From CAZPWQ01 sp964590495 (GTDB lineage: Bacteria; Bacteroidota; Rhodothermia; Balneolales; Balneolaceae), in contig CAZPWQ010000005.1 of the NCBI GenBank assembly GCA_964590495.1, forward strand, positions 1 through 64,000: a stretch of 64,000 nucleotides of DNA, read 5' to 3'. The notes under the pieces are model-generated. The model was not told the origin of the DNA. It was given only the letters and a program-made list of their open reading frames with translations, and searched no databases. The translations under genes were made by a program, and so were the position numbers. Shown piece by piece: positions 35,901 to 44,165 of the stretch; positions within the stretch are counted from its first letter, which is position 1; each line of letters opens with the position of its first letter.

Positions 35901-36368
35901 ATGTTCGGTGATAAATTCAGCCTTGCAAACGCAGAATTTCGATTTCCGCTTTTTGCCGCAATTCTTCCGGGTCCTATTCCGATAATACCCTTATATAATC
36001 TTACCGGTGTCGCGTTTTGGGATGCGGGCATGGCCTGGGGCGAGGATATAGTTCATACGCCACAGGGAACAGACAGGGCTGTTACCAATCCGGCCAGTCT
36101 GGACTTTCATCTGCAGACGCAGCGTGATATTTTTGTAGACAGAGGCAACGGTCAGGTTCTGGATAACGAACCGGCCGACTTTGAGCAGAATAGTAACCAG
36201 TACCTGGTAATACCTGCCAATCAAGGCGATATAATAATGGGGGCTGGTTTCGGACTGAGAACCATATTATTCGGATTACCATTCAGGTATGACATCGGTT
36301 GGCCTTTCTTCAGGGGTGGTTTTGATAGTAATCCTGTTCATTATTTTTCAATAGGAATCGATTTCTAA
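32997..36368 (+). CDS. Metalloprotease-like / WD40-like (PD40) propeller / Omp85-like barrel fusion
   Basis: Protein of 1123 residues with an N-terminal signal sequence (cleavage near AQAQ). Residues about 40-270 resemble the peptidase MA family: HHELVHAV with HExxH at 147-151, and NEGMAEY at 180-186 with Glu181 as a possible third zinc ligand. Residues about 295-590 contain six TolB/PD40 blades (NTSPSVSPQGDKIAMIT, SVAWSPDGNKIAFDG and similar). After an acidic linker, about 720-1123 form a barrel with the Omp85-like motif PLRGHEFN (near 960), GVAFWDAGMAW and GAGFGLRTILFGLPFRYDIG, ending in IGIDF. The start ATG gives the signal peptide directly. The activity is unproved; a surface or periplasmic quality-control or assembly role is plausible. 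Confidence 0.82.
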   Translation: MKVSTYTKYALVSITVLTFLAVEIQEAQAQYFSFGKNRVQYSEFDWRYIQSEHFDVYYYSSENYALANFSSFALEAALQQIQEDFEHQIADRIQVIIYDSHNDFSQTNVVALPVDAEGIGGVTDLFKNRITMPFNGDYNDFRRVLHHELVHAVINDMYYGGSAQSLISGRTQLQIPLWFNEGMAEYSALGWDANTDMWIRDAVIHDYLPPIERLGGYFAYRGGQSMWNFIVEEYGREKIGEVMQTLKTQRNVDGTFQRTLGLTVEEFSDRWRDFYRKRYLPEVAERENIKSFGTQVTTRKKSGTYNTSPSVSPQGDKIAMITNARGYFDVVVVSAITGEKLKTLIKGNDNVNFEELNILNPNLSWSPSGDRIALSTKSKGRDNLAIVDYNSGEVKIIRLSRMDAIGSVAWSPDGNKIAFDGNIGPYQDIYVYNLNNGEFTNVTNDVITDHQPAWGGDSETIYFTSSRGNHLELNSVKNNTRLLLDEDMYSSDIYSVQLGSNRAQRLTITPEWNEYQPMTTRDGQLVYISDENGIPNIYRFNLEDRTSVPLTNLQTGVMQMSISSDGSRLAVNTVNEGFLDIFMIRSPFMREVDTPLSRNEWAQRRTSESEAERVPATGYVQQMLRTTPIDETSLTEKVADMVDAVPKQVVGDTPVQSDTTEQDTTDEDTIDFRNYVFDSTIEEDTAFTEEYLDEAKFQITDNKTEDGRFIPQDYRLKFTTDIAFAGGSISTQYGTYGLTQILFSDLLGNHQIAFGTNLNFDLRNSSYFLQYAYLENRMNWSFNFFHNASNFQTFSGQLVRFRTMGGAVNMQYPIDKFTRIDASLSVISISQDLALAFSDFSQNENSTFAYPQVIYTRDNTLRGFITPVGGSRYSVSLAGSPPVTNETLQFASILGDYRKYFNLGSGYSFALRGSGAASFGRDSQTFFMGGMLGWINQRFSGRSIPIDRLGERFFTLPAVPLRGHEFNAMFGDKFSLANAEFRFPLFAAILPGPIPIIPLYNLTGVAFWDAGMAWGEDIVHTPQGTDRAVTNPASLDFHLQTQRDIFVDRGNGQVLDNEPADFEQNSNQYLVIPANQGDIIMGAGFGLRTILFGLPFRYDIGWPFFRGGFDSNPVHYFSIGIDF

Positions 36369-36376
36369 ACTCTATC

Positions 36377-36416
36377 TACCACTAAGGCACTTAGTGCACT
36401 AAGTGCCTTAGTGGTA
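36377..36416. terminator. Perfect 40-base palindrome at convergent gene ends
   Basis: Every base from 36377 to 36416 pairs with its mirror about a centre between 36396 and 36397 (GTGCAC in the middle; arms CCACTAAGGCACTTA). It lies eight bases after one stop codon and three bases before the other. It probably acts as a bidirectional terminator or mRNA end stabiliser. It is related to the inverted repeat at 12866-12922. Confidence 0.75.
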
Positions 36417-36419
36417 TTC

Positions 36420-37739
36420 TTAGCGGGTGGTGGTGATGTGATTGATTTTTAAAAGGCGGTCAAACTGGAGGTCGGGGTCTTTGAAATAGACGAAGGTTGT
36501 ATATTCGCGGGAAGAAGATACAAAACTATCATCCAGGGTGAGATCGTCAATTCCGCCATTCATCACTTGTACATATTTATAGGCGTATTGGCCCTGTTTA
36601 ACCAGAGCCCTTCCTTCCCACAAACCTGTATCTTCTTTAAACTCCATCTTATTATTTGGGGATATCATCCAATGATTAAAGTGCCCGACAATATATATGC
36701 CGGCACCGGAAGAATCGGGATTGATATCATCAGGTATTTCCAGTGAGAAATGTACATCAGCGTATTCACTGCTTCGTTCATCCAGTGAATTGCCCAGACC
36801 TGTTTCAGCAAACAACTGCGGAGAGGAGTCTAAAAATAAGACATCCCGCTGTAAAATGATCTGAGGAGGGGTGGTTTCGGGCCGGTATTCCAGTACTCTC
36901 CTTCCATCGGGATCGAATGATCGCAGGTCCAAAAGTTTAAAATCATGTCCGCCTGCGAAAGCTTCATTGCGTGTAAGATGAAAAGAAACCGAGCCTTGAG
37001 TGGAGGTGTCGAAATTCCGGGTTTGCCTTGTGCGTCCCCAGAATTGGTTTTGAGCATAATAGAAGGAAAGATCAAACTGTGGAAAATCAACGAATGGAGG
37101 ATACCGATAGGTACTGAACGGCTGATCCAGGGAACGTCCGTCTCTTCGCTGTGCAAATAATTGCTCTATTTCTGTTTCCAGCGCACCTTCATTTTCGGTA
37201 ACAAAAAAAGGATATGAAAAGAGTAAACTGCCGCTGTTGTCATCATATACTTCAAGCAGGTAATTACCGCTTACGGCAGGTTGAATTTCATTATCCGGAA
37301 ATTCATATTCTACATGCTGATAGGTCGGGCGGCTGGTGAAACTCTGTAGTCCTGTTTGTAAATAGGTATAGTCAAAACCATTTAAAAACTGCGACTGATT
37401 GAGAGAGCTTTTTTCCCAGTTCGCTGTGCGATGGGAAACTTCCAGCCTGAACTGTTGTGTCTGTTCATCCAGATAATCAAAAGAAAGAATAAGGCGCTCC
37501 CTGCTGTCCAGTTCAATGACAGGCGGATCGAAAGGAGACCCCGCGGGGTGTAGCCGGATGCTTTGAACAACATTGGGCGGTGCTTTTTGCTGAGGTATGG
37601 TAAAAGCATTCTTATAGATATTACGATCCTCCTCCGATTGACTATTATTACTCTGTCTCACAGGAATGCAAGCAGCTAAAAAAAGTAAGCTGATGATGCT
37701 GAAGATGAAACTACAAGAAATATGAACCTTCAAAGACAA
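36420..37739 (-). CDS. DUF5103 family protein, T9SS Plug-like lipoprotein
   Basis: Protein of 439 residues with a lipoprotein signal (lipobox LAAC, Cys24). The mature part matches DUF5103, the family of the type IX secretion Plug protein that seals the periplasmic side of SprA when no PorV-substrate complex is bound. Indicative stretches are LILSFDYLDEQTQQFRLEVS, a FLNGFDYTYL repeat-like unit, QPFSTYRYPPFVDFPQFDLS and the C-terminal YIVGHFNHW domain resembling a carbohydrate-binding fold. The start overlaps the end of dapF by 29 bases. sprA is in this window about 14 kb away, which supports the assignment. The functional role is inferred from family. Confidence 0.82.
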   Translation of the reverse strand: MSLKVHISCSFIFSIISLLFLAACIPVRQSNNSQSEEDRNIYKNAFTIPQQKAPPNVVQSIRLHPAGSPFDPPVIELDSRERLILSFDYLDEQTQQFRLEVSHRTANWEKSSLNQSQFLNGFDYTYLQTGLQSFTSRPTYQHVEYEFPDNEIQPAVSGNYLLEVYDDNSGSLLFSYPFFVTENEGALETEIEQLFAQRRDGRSLDQPFSTYRYPPFVDFPQFDLSFYYAQNQFWGRTRQTRNFDTSTQGSVSFHLTRNEAFAGGHDFKLLDLRSFDPDGRRVLEYRPETTPPQIILQRDVLFLDSSPQLFAETGLGNSLDERSSEYADVHFSLEIPDDINPDSSGAGIYIVGHFNHWMISPNNKMEFKEDTGLWEGRALVKQGQYAYKYVQVMNGGIDDLTLDDSFVSSSREYTTFVYFKDPDLQFDRLLKINHITTTR

Positions 37740-38559
37740 AATGGGCAGGTCCTTCCAGTTTTAGGTTGGTATACATGTTACGGGTTGAATCATAGTGAAA
37801 ATAGACGGTTAAGGTTCCGCCTTTAGCCACGACAGTTCGCTGGGTTGTTTCCGAAAGCGGTTCGCTCAGGTAGTGCCAAACGAGAGCGCCTGCCATGGCA
37901 CCCGTACCACAGGCAAGAGTTAAATCTTCTACTCCGCGTTCATAGGTTTGTATCTGTACCTCATGAATATTATTGCCATAAATAAAATTAATATTGGTTC
38001 CCTTCGGTTCGAATAACCGGTGGTTACGTAACTCCCTTCCTCTTGTCCGAAGTTTTTTTTCATTGTCCAGGGTAATTTCTTTATCCAGGGGCACTACTAC
38101 ATGTTCTGTACCGGTTTGCAGTTTATAAAGCGTTATTCCATCGACCGCCTGTTCCTGGATCCTGGTTTCGGTGGGGAAATGAATGCATACGCGATTGTCA
38201 CCGGTAATTTTAGCAAGATATACATTTTCGTGAACATTAAATCTGAGTGTATCACCCATACCAAGCTTATGGGCGTAGAGAGCTAAACAACGTGCTCCAT
38301 TACCGCACATACCGGCATCACTTCCGTCCGGATTACGATACAGCATAGTATAATCAAGTCTTTCTTCTTCAGTCGGCTGCAGTGCCAGGATACCATCCGA
38401 TCCGATGCCGAATTTACGATTGCACAGTTGGGGGGCCCATTCAATTACCTGTTCTTTCGTATAGCCCGAATTCCGATTGTCAAGCACAATAAAATCATTT
38501 CCGGCACCCTGCATCTTCAGGAATGAAACTGTTTGTATGTTATTCGATTTCAAAGACAT
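37711..38559 (-). CDS. dapF: Diaminopimelate epimerase
   Basis: Cofactor-free racemase converting LL-DAP to meso-DAP for peptidoglycan and lysine synthesis. It has 282 residues from the ATG at 38559, one base after the holB stop (TGATATG); a start 20 codons upstream would give an atypical N-terminus. FLKMQGAGNDFIVLDN (13-28) is the family opening. The two catalytic cysteines are in MCGNGAR (Cys85) and LACGTGA. The downstream Plug gene overlaps its 3' end. Confidence 0.96.
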   Translation of the reverse strand: MSLKSNNIQTVSFLKMQGAGNDFIVLDNRNSGYTKEQVIEWAPQLCNRKFGIGSDGILALQPTEEERLDYTMLYRNPDGSDAGMCGNGARCLALYAHKLGMGDTLRFNVHENVYLAKITGDNRVCIHFPTETRIQEQAVDGITLYKLQTGTEHVVVPLDKEITLDNEKKLRTRGRELRNHRLFEPKGTNINFIYGNNIHEVQIQTYERGVEDLTLACGTGAMAGALVWHYLSEPLSETTQRTVVAKGGTLTVYFHYDSTRNMYTNLKLEGPAHFVFEGSYFL

Positions 38560-38560
38560 A

Positions 38561-39778
38561 TCAGGTGGTGAATGCTGGTAAATGTTTCCACGATTGTCGA
38601 TCCGATATTTCAGGTTCATTCCCTCGCATCAGGCTTGAAAAACGGAGGGCGAGTACTGTAAAAATAAGTTTTGGCTGCACATTTTGATATATCATAGGTT
38701 TAAAGCTGTTTGTCTGTTCAATCATATCTTCCAGCCTCGCATCTTTCAGCGTACTGCAGAACTTCCTGATCACATCAATCTGATCGGCATTGGTTACAAG
38801 CTTTTCATTTTGAGTTGAACGATATATCATCAGGTCCCGGATAAAAACTTCCAGAATATTGAGGATAGCCGTTTGTCCCTCGAGGTTTTGTTGGCTCTGC
38901 CAGTCCTGGACCTGCTGTGAAATTTCAACGGCATCCTGAATGTAAGCATTCCGTAAGAAGCCGATTATTTCTTCGCGCGTGTTTTTTAGTGTGCCAACAT
39001 CAAAAAAGCGAGTCATTGCATAATTTCCACCCGAGACCCGGGCCAGGTATTTGGCATCTTCGGATGTGAGCCCGTCATAATCTATCAATGCCTGTTCAAT
39101 TTCGCTGGTTTTCAACGGAGACAATGGTATATGCTGGCACCGTGAAATAATTGTCGGCAGAAGTGCTTCCGATTGTTCAGTTATAAGAATAAAGATAAGA
39201 TTCTCAGACGGTTCTTCAAGCAATTTGAGGAATGCATTTGCCGCTTCGTCACGCATACTTTCAATTCCGGTTAATATGATAATTGTTTTCTCACCTTCAT
39301 TAGGTTTCAAATATGCTGTCGGACGAATTTTCTCCCTGAAATACTTGATCGGATAAAAAGCCCGAAGGTTTTTAGAGCTTTCATCATTTGTCAGTGAGGG
39401 ACGTAAGCTGAAATCAACAATTTCATACGGATCTTTCCTCAACATCTCCAGGCGCGGTCTCAATTCTGCTGCCACATCGTTATTGGTTACCACACTTGAG
39501 GGCAGGGGCAGGAAAACATGGATATCGGGGTGTGAAAACCACGATTTCTTCTTTGAAAAAGCCTGATTGTCCAGGTCGGTAAGGTTATCAATACCATTGA
39601 TGATTTCTGCAAATGTCAGAGCGAAGGCCGTTTTACCGACACCGGGCGGACCCGACAACAGATATGCATGGCTGATACGCCCGGATTGTACAATACGTTT
39701 GAAATGTTCACGTGCAAACTGCTGGCCGACCAGGCGACGGTCGCCAAAGTTGTATGTCAATTTTTTGTAATCAGTCAT
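38561..39778 (-). CDS. holB: DNA polymerase III subunit delta prime
   Basis: AAA+ subunit of the clamp loader. Walker A is GPPGVGKT (43-50), and the family signatures include SISHAYLLSG-like GRISHAYLLSG, DEAANAFLKLLEEPSENLIF and ISRCQHIPLSPL (the sensor/arginine-finger SRC motif). The four zinc-binding cysteines of classical clamp-loader subunits are missing from the usual position between Walker A and B. It has 405 residues, longer than E. coli HolB (334). It is three bases after ccmB and one base before dapF, so it is tightly packed in this operon. Confidence 0.88.
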   Translation of the reverse strand: MTDYKKLTYNFGDRRLVGQQFAREHFKRIVQSGRISHAYLLSGPPGVGKTAFALTFAEIINGIDNLTDLDNQAFSKKKSWFSHPDIHVFLPLPSSVVTNNDVAAELRPRLEMLRKDPYEIVDFSLRPSLTNDESSKNLRAFYPIKYFREKIRPTAYLKPNEGEKTIIILTGIESMRDEAANAFLKLLEEPSENLIFILITEQSEALLPTIISRCQHIPLSPLKTSEIEQALIDYDGLTSEDAKYLARVSGGNYAMTRFFDVGTLKNTREEIIGFLRNAYIQDAVEISQQVQDWQSQQNLEGQTAILNILEVFIRDLMIYRSTQNEKLVTNADQIDVIRKFCSTLKDARLEDMIEQTNSFKPMIYQNVQPKLIFTVLALRFSSLMRGNEPEISDRQSWKHLPAFTT

Positions 39779-39781
39779 AAT

Positions 39782-40453
39782 CTATTCTTCCCAAATATAA
39801 TCAAAAAGTAAAATACCGGCAGTTATTGTAACACCTGCATAACCGAACAGAGCCCAGAAATCATTTAAATAGTTTTCAGTAAAACCTTCGATAAGAGCCG
39901 CTCTTGTTGTCCGAACTAAAATTAGAATCAAAGGGAACAGAAGGGGGATACTCAACACAGAAAAAATCGCCCCCTTTCGATCTGCCTGTGAAACGATGGC
40001 TCCCAGCATTGTTGCAACTCCCGAAAGCCCCGCTGTACCCAATACCAGAACCAGAAAGAAAGCCGTACCGTCGGCAATGGACATTCCGAGTAAGAATATA
40101 TAAAGCAGGAATGTTGCCAGATTAACTGAAAGAGTGAACAGAAAATTATAACACAGCTTGCCGGCAAATACCGCGCCGGAGATACTGTGTAATCTGAGCA
40201 GATCGTATGTCTGTCGTTCCGTCTCCATTACAAAAGAACGGGACAGGCTCGATAATGCTGCAAAAAGAATGATGATCCAGACCAATGCACTTTTGGGTGT
40301 CGGCGAGAGCTGTTCTGCATTCAGGGAGAACAAAACGAGAAGCAAAGATGCACCAACGAAAGCTAATACCGTATTAATAGCATATCTGGAACGTAATTCC
40401 GTTTGAATATCCTTAAATAATACGGCCGTTATTCCCAATAAATAATTCATCAT
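39782..40453 (-). CDS. ccmB: Heme exporter protein CcmB
   Basis: Inner-membrane subunit of the CcmABCD complex used in system I cytochrome c maturation. It has 223 residues and about six transmembrane helices. It opens LFKDIQTELRSRYAINTVLA; the conserved ALSSLSRSFVMETERQTYDLLRL-type segment lies at about 63-85. No other ccm gene is visible in this window. It is the first gene of the run ccmB-holB-dapF-Plug. Confidence 0.9.
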   Translation of the reverse strand: MMNYLLGITAVLFKDIQTELRSRYAINTVLAFVGASLLLVLFSLNAEQLSPTPKSALVWIIILFAALSSLSRSFVMETERQTYDLLRLHSISGAVFAGKLCYNFLFTLSVNLATFLLYIFLLGMSIADGTAFFLVLVLGTAGLSGVATMLGAIVSQADRKGAIFSVLSIPLLFPLILILVRTTRAALIEGFTENYLNDFWALFGYAGVTITAGILLFDYIWEE

Positions 40454-40683
40454 CGAAGTTTACAAAATTTGCTCAGAAGTATTAAACGATATTACGACTA
40501 AAAGATGTTTTATACAGTGAATTAAACGTCGGTTTCGGTTGTACGGCTTTATTCACCTGTCCATAACGGTATACGTCCACTTCAACATTGACCCGTTAAA
40601 ATAGATAAGTAAATAGTTGTATCACAAGTTAAACGATGAGTATATTTCAACATCATTAAAAGTTAAAATTTATAATTTTTCGC

Positions 40684-41154
40684 ATGAACATTTTCAGCTT
40701 GTTAGACACGCAAACCATATTGTCTAATCTAGAAGCCAAAAATAAAGCTGAAATACTACAAAAGTTGGTTTCTACCCTGCAGTCGAAAGTATCCGGTGAA
40801 CAATTGGATAAAATTTATGAAGCGGTGATAGAGCGCGAAAAAATTATGTCGACTGGTGTAGGAAAAGGTCTGGCCATTCCACATGGGAAAACAGCGGGTA
40901 TAGATGAGACATATGCAGCATTTGCTATTTTGAAAAATCCGGTAGATTATGATGCAATAGATAATGAGCCGGTTTCAATGGTGTTTTTACTTGTGGGACC
41001 TCAATCGAGCAATAGTCTGCATATTAAACTCTTAAGCCGGATCTCAAGACTGATGAATAACAGCGAATTCCGGGAAAAGCTCCGCGACTGTCAAACATCA
41101 GAAGATATAATAAAGCAATTTCGGGAAGAGGAACATGTATCTTTTAGCAGTTGA
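40684..41154 (+). CDS. ptsN: PTS EIIA-type protein (PtsN/EIIA-Ntr-like)
   Basis: Phosphotransfer protein of 156 residues with the EIIA fructose/nitrogen fold. The phosphorylatable histidine is His67 in LAIPHGKT. The preceding ERE-IMSTGVGKG and the later VFLLVGPQSSNSLHIKLLSR are typical. No PTS permease is adjacent, which favours a regulatory EIIA-Ntr role. It lies just upstream of dacB and a sigma-54 activator, though a link to sigma-54 is only suggestive. Confidence 0.88.
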   Translation: MNIFSLLDTQTILSNLEAKNKAEILQKLVSTLQSKVSGEQLDKIYEAVIEREKIMSTGVGKGLAIPHGKTAGIDETYAAFAILKNPVDYDAIDNEPVSMVFLLVGPQSSNSLHIKLLSRISRLMNNSEFREKLRDCQTSEDIIKQFREEEHVSFSS

Positions 41155-41193
41155 ATAAATCAAATCAGTGGTATTGTTTCCGAAGAAGGATAT

Positions 41194-42663
41194 ATGTATA
41201 GAGGAAAAATAATATTAGGGTTCGTAATTTATCTGGTACTTCTCATAAACCGGGGATCCGGTACGGTACAGGCACAGGTTACAGCTTCACCGGAAATTCT
41301 TCAGCCTATCGAAAACAGCCGTGCTTTTGACGCCTTCTGGTCTGTTGTGGTTCGTGATTCCAGCGGAAAAATTCTTGAAGGATATAATTATGACAAGCTT
41401 GTTCGTCCAGCTTCTAATTTTAAATTGCTGAGTACAGCAGCAATTCTGGATGAATTGGGGCCGGATTTTCGTTTTTCAACCAAAATGTATGGGCTGGGCT
41501 ATCAGAACGGCAATACCTGGTATGGTGATATTATCATTCGCGGTTCCGGTGATCCTTCTGTCAGCGGTGAATTTTATAACCGGGATAGATTACATGTTTT
41601 CGAAAAGTTTTATTCGGTACTCGATTCTCTCGGTATCCACAGGATTGCAGGTAATCTTATCGGCAACGACGGCTACTTTGACAGTGAGCCGTACCCGGAA
41701 GGCTGGGATTGGGATGATTTATCATTTTACTATGGTGTGGAAATAAGTGCTCTTTCTTTTAACAACAATGCTGTTGATCTGCTCGTTACAGCTAACCGGG
41801 AAATCGGGAAAAAGCCGCAAATAGAATGGTTTCCTTTTGACACTGACTATGTTGAATTTATCAATGATCAGGTTATTACACCGCCCGATTCAGAATATGA
41901 TGAATTCTACCGGAGGTTAATGGGAACAAATACCATTATATTACGCAGTAAATTGCCACAAAATTATGTTGAAACGGAATCACTTTCTGTATTTAATGCC
42001 CCGATGTATTTTATCGATACGATGAAAAAATATCTGGAGGATGGCGGCATTACTATAACAGGCCGCACGTTTATAGACAACCGCCGCCAGGAATGGTCTG
42101 ATGATCAGTATATGGTATTGGCTGAGCATCAATCGGTACCTCTTCACAGGTTGATAGCCCGGATCAATAAAGAAAGCGATAATTTTTATGCGGAAATGTT
42201 GCTCAAAACAGCAGCTGCCGAACGTTTCAATATAGCAGGAAGTACCGAGCTCGGATTGGCCATAATTCGCGACTTCGCACACTCTGTTGAGATAGATACT
42301 ACAAAGCTTGAAATGAAGGATGCATCAGGTATGGCTTCCTCTACATTGTTACCGGCAGAAGATTTGAGCTGGCTTTTGGTACAGATGCAAAATAAACCCG
42401 TCTTTGAAGATTATAAAAACAGCCTGCCGCTTGCCGGTATTGACGGATTGTTGAAATATCGTTTCAGAAGCAGCCCGTTGAAAGGCCAGATGCGCGGGAA
42501 AACCGGATTTGTATCCGGAGTAAGGGCTTTAAGCGGTTACATGCAGGCAGAGTCGGGCAAACCGCTCGTTTTCAGTATAATTACCAATAATTATACCGAA
42601 AAAACATCTTACATTGATTTTATACATGAGACGATTTTATCAAAGCTATATTATAAATATTAG
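41194..42663 (+). CDS. dacB: D-alanyl-D-alanine carboxypeptidase/endopeptidase (PBP4 family)
   Basis: Periplasmic class C penicillin-binding protein of 489 residues that trims or opens peptidoglycan cross-links. The signal peptide runs to about residue 28 (VQAQ). The catalytic SxxK is Ser74-Lys77 (ASNFK), SxN is at 328-330 (SDN) and KTG at 436-438 (GKTGFVSG). Between SxxK and SxN is the long insert typical of PBP4 (GDIIIRGSGDPSVSGEF). It follows the EIIA gene by 39 bases and precedes the response regulator by five. Confidence 0.95.
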   Translation: MYRGKIILGFVIYLVLLINRGSGTVQAQVTASPEILQPIENSRAFDAFWSVVVRDSSGKILEGYNYDKLVRPASNFKLLSTAAILDELGPDFRFSTKMYGLGYQNGNTWYGDIIIRGSGDPSVSGEFYNRDRLHVFEKFYSVLDSLGIHRIAGNLIGNDGYFDSEPYPEGWDWDDLSFYYGVEISALSFNNNAVDLLVTANREIGKKPQIEWFPFDTDYVEFINDQVITPPDSEYDEFYRRLMGTNTIILRSKLPQNYVETESLSVFNAPMYFIDTMKKYLEDGGITITGRTFIDNRRQEWSDDQYMVLAEHQSVPLHRLIARINKESDNFYAEMLLKTAAAERFNIAGSTELGLAIIRDFAHSVEIDTTKLEMKDASGMASSTLLPAEDLSWLLVQMQNKPVFEDYKNSLPLAGIDGLLKYRFRSSPLKGQMRGKTGFVSGVRALSGYMQAESGKPLVFSIITNNYTEKTSYIDFIHETILSKLYYKY

Positions 42664-42668
42664 CACAG

Positions 42669-44042
42669 ATGTCTAAAGAAAAAGCAACCATACTGGTCAC
42701 AGATGATGAAAAAAGTATTCGTAATTCCCTGAAGGAGATTCTTGAGTTTGAGGATTATAACGTATTGGAAGCTGAAAACGGGGAACAGGTATTTTCTATC
42801 GTTAATGGAAAAACCATCGACCTGATGCTGCTTGATATTAAGATGAAAGGAATGGATGGTATGGAGATCCTGTCAAAGCTGAAGGAACAGCGGTACGACT
42901 TCCCTATAATTATGATTTCGGGACATGGTAATATAGAGGTGGCCGTGGAAGCTACTAAAAAAGGTGCGTTTGATTTCATTGAGAAGCCACCTGATTTAAA
43001 CCGGCTGCTGGTGAGTGTCCGCAATGCTCTCGATCAATACCGGTTGACCGAAGAAAATAAAAGTATCCGTTCCCGTTTGCCGAAAGTGCCTGAAATTATC
43101 GGGGAAAGCAATGCTATAAAGCAAATCAAACAGACGATTGAAAAAGTCGCTAAAACAAATTCACGGGTAATGGTCACCGGTGAAAATGGGACCGGAAAAG
43201 AACTTGTAGCCCGCTGGATCCATGAAAAAAGCAGACGCAGTACAAATTCCTTTGTGGATGTTAACTGCGCCGCTATACCTTCTGAACTGCTTGAAAGCGA
43301 ACTTTTTGGGCATGAAAGGGGGGCTTTTACGGGTGCGACCAGTAAAAGAATAGGAAAGTTCGAGCAGGCCCACGGTGGCACACTGTTTCTGGATGAGGTG
43401 GGTGATATGAGTACAGATGCACAGGCCAAAGTGTTGCGTGCCCTGCAGGAAAATGCCATCGTCAGGGTCGGAGGTACAAAAAAAATTAATGTCAATGTCC
43501 GGATAATTGCAGCAACGAATAAAAACCTGCTGAATGAAATTGATAGAGGTACGTTCAGAGAAGATTTATATCACAGGTTAAACGTAATTCCCATTCATGT
43601 GCCCCCGCTGCGGGCACGGCGCCAGGATATTCCTCTACTCGCCGAAGACTTCCTGGAGAGTCTTGCTGAAAAGGATATTATGTTTTCAGGGATATCCTTT
43701 TCGGATGAAGCTCTGGAAACTCTCATGAAACAAAATTGGTCGGGTAATGTACGAGAGCTTCAGAATGCTGTTGAACGACTGGGATTATTGGCCGATTATT
43801 CGATAATCAAAAAAGAGGATGTGGAAAACCTTACGCTCATACGGCAAAAGAAAGACGGCAGACTTGAAAGTATGTTGAATGGAATTAAATCATTTCAGGA
43901 TTTCAAAGAATCTGCAGAACGTTTATTTTTGCTGCACAAGCTTGAAGAAAATGACTGGAATATCTCACAAACGGCCGAAGAAATCGATATTCAGCGCAGC
44001 CATATGTACAACAAGATGAAAAAATATGATATTGAACGGTAG
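42669..44042 (+). CDS. Sigma-54-dependent NtrC-family response regulator
   Basis: Three-domain regulator of 457 residues. Receiver domain 1-125: acidic pair at 12-13, phosphoacceptor Asp56 in LLDIKMKGMDG, Lys in FIEKPP. AAA+ domain about 140-375: Walker A GENGTGKE (171-178), sigma-54 contact loop GAFTGA (218-223), and FREDLYHRLNVIPIHVPPLR. The C-terminal Fis-type helix-turn-helix is at about 428-455 (NISQTAEEIDIQRSHMYNKM). No histidine kinase gene is adjacent, so its signal is unknown. It is five bases after dacB and possibly co-transcribed with it. Confidence 0.93.
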   Translation: MSKEKATILVTDDEKSIRNSLKEILEFEDYNVLEAENGEQVFSIVNGKTIDLMLLDIKMKGMDGMEILSKLKEQRYDFPIIMISGHGNIEVAVEATKKGAFDFIEKPPDLNRLLVSVRNALDQYRLTEENKSIRSRLPKVPEIIGESNAIKQIKQTIEKVAKTNSRVMVTGENGTGKELVARWIHEKSRRSTNSFVDVNCAAIPSELLESELFGHERGAFTGATSKRIGKFEQAHGGTLFLDEVGDMSTDAQAKVLRALQENAIVRVGGTKKINVNVRIIAATNKNLLNEIDRGTFREDLYHRLNVIPIHVPPLRARRQDIPLLAEDFLESLAEKDIMFSGISFSDEALETLMKQNWSGNVRELQNAVERLGLLADYSIIKKEDVENLTLIRQKKDGRLESMLNGIKSFQDFKESAERLFLLHKLEENDWNISQTAEEIDIQRSHMYNKMKKYDIER

Positions 44043-44057
44043 GGCTGGATACCAGAT

Positions 44058-44090
44058 GCCGGATGATGCTAACGTTCGGCTGCTTTTTTT
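44058..44090 (+). terminator. Probable terminator after the response regulator gene
   Basis: GCCGGA (44058-44063) can pair with TTCGGC (44075-44080) with one G-U pair. TGCTTTTTTT follows at once. This would separate the regulator transcript from folD. Confidence 0.5.
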
Positions 44091-44109
44091 AGTCATCGGA
44101 CCACTTACC

Positions 44110-44165
44110 AATTCAGCAAATCAGTAAATCAATAAATCAGCAAATCAACAATTCAACAATTCCAC
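44110..44165 (+). repeat. Seven tandem 8-base units directly upstream of folD
   Basis: The units are AATTCAGC, AAATCAGT, AAATCAAT, AAATCAGC, AAATCAAC, AATTCAAC and AATTCCAC, laid end to end with no gaps. The folD ATG begins three bases after the last unit. No Shine-Dalgarno sequence at normal spacing is present. Confidence 0.9.
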
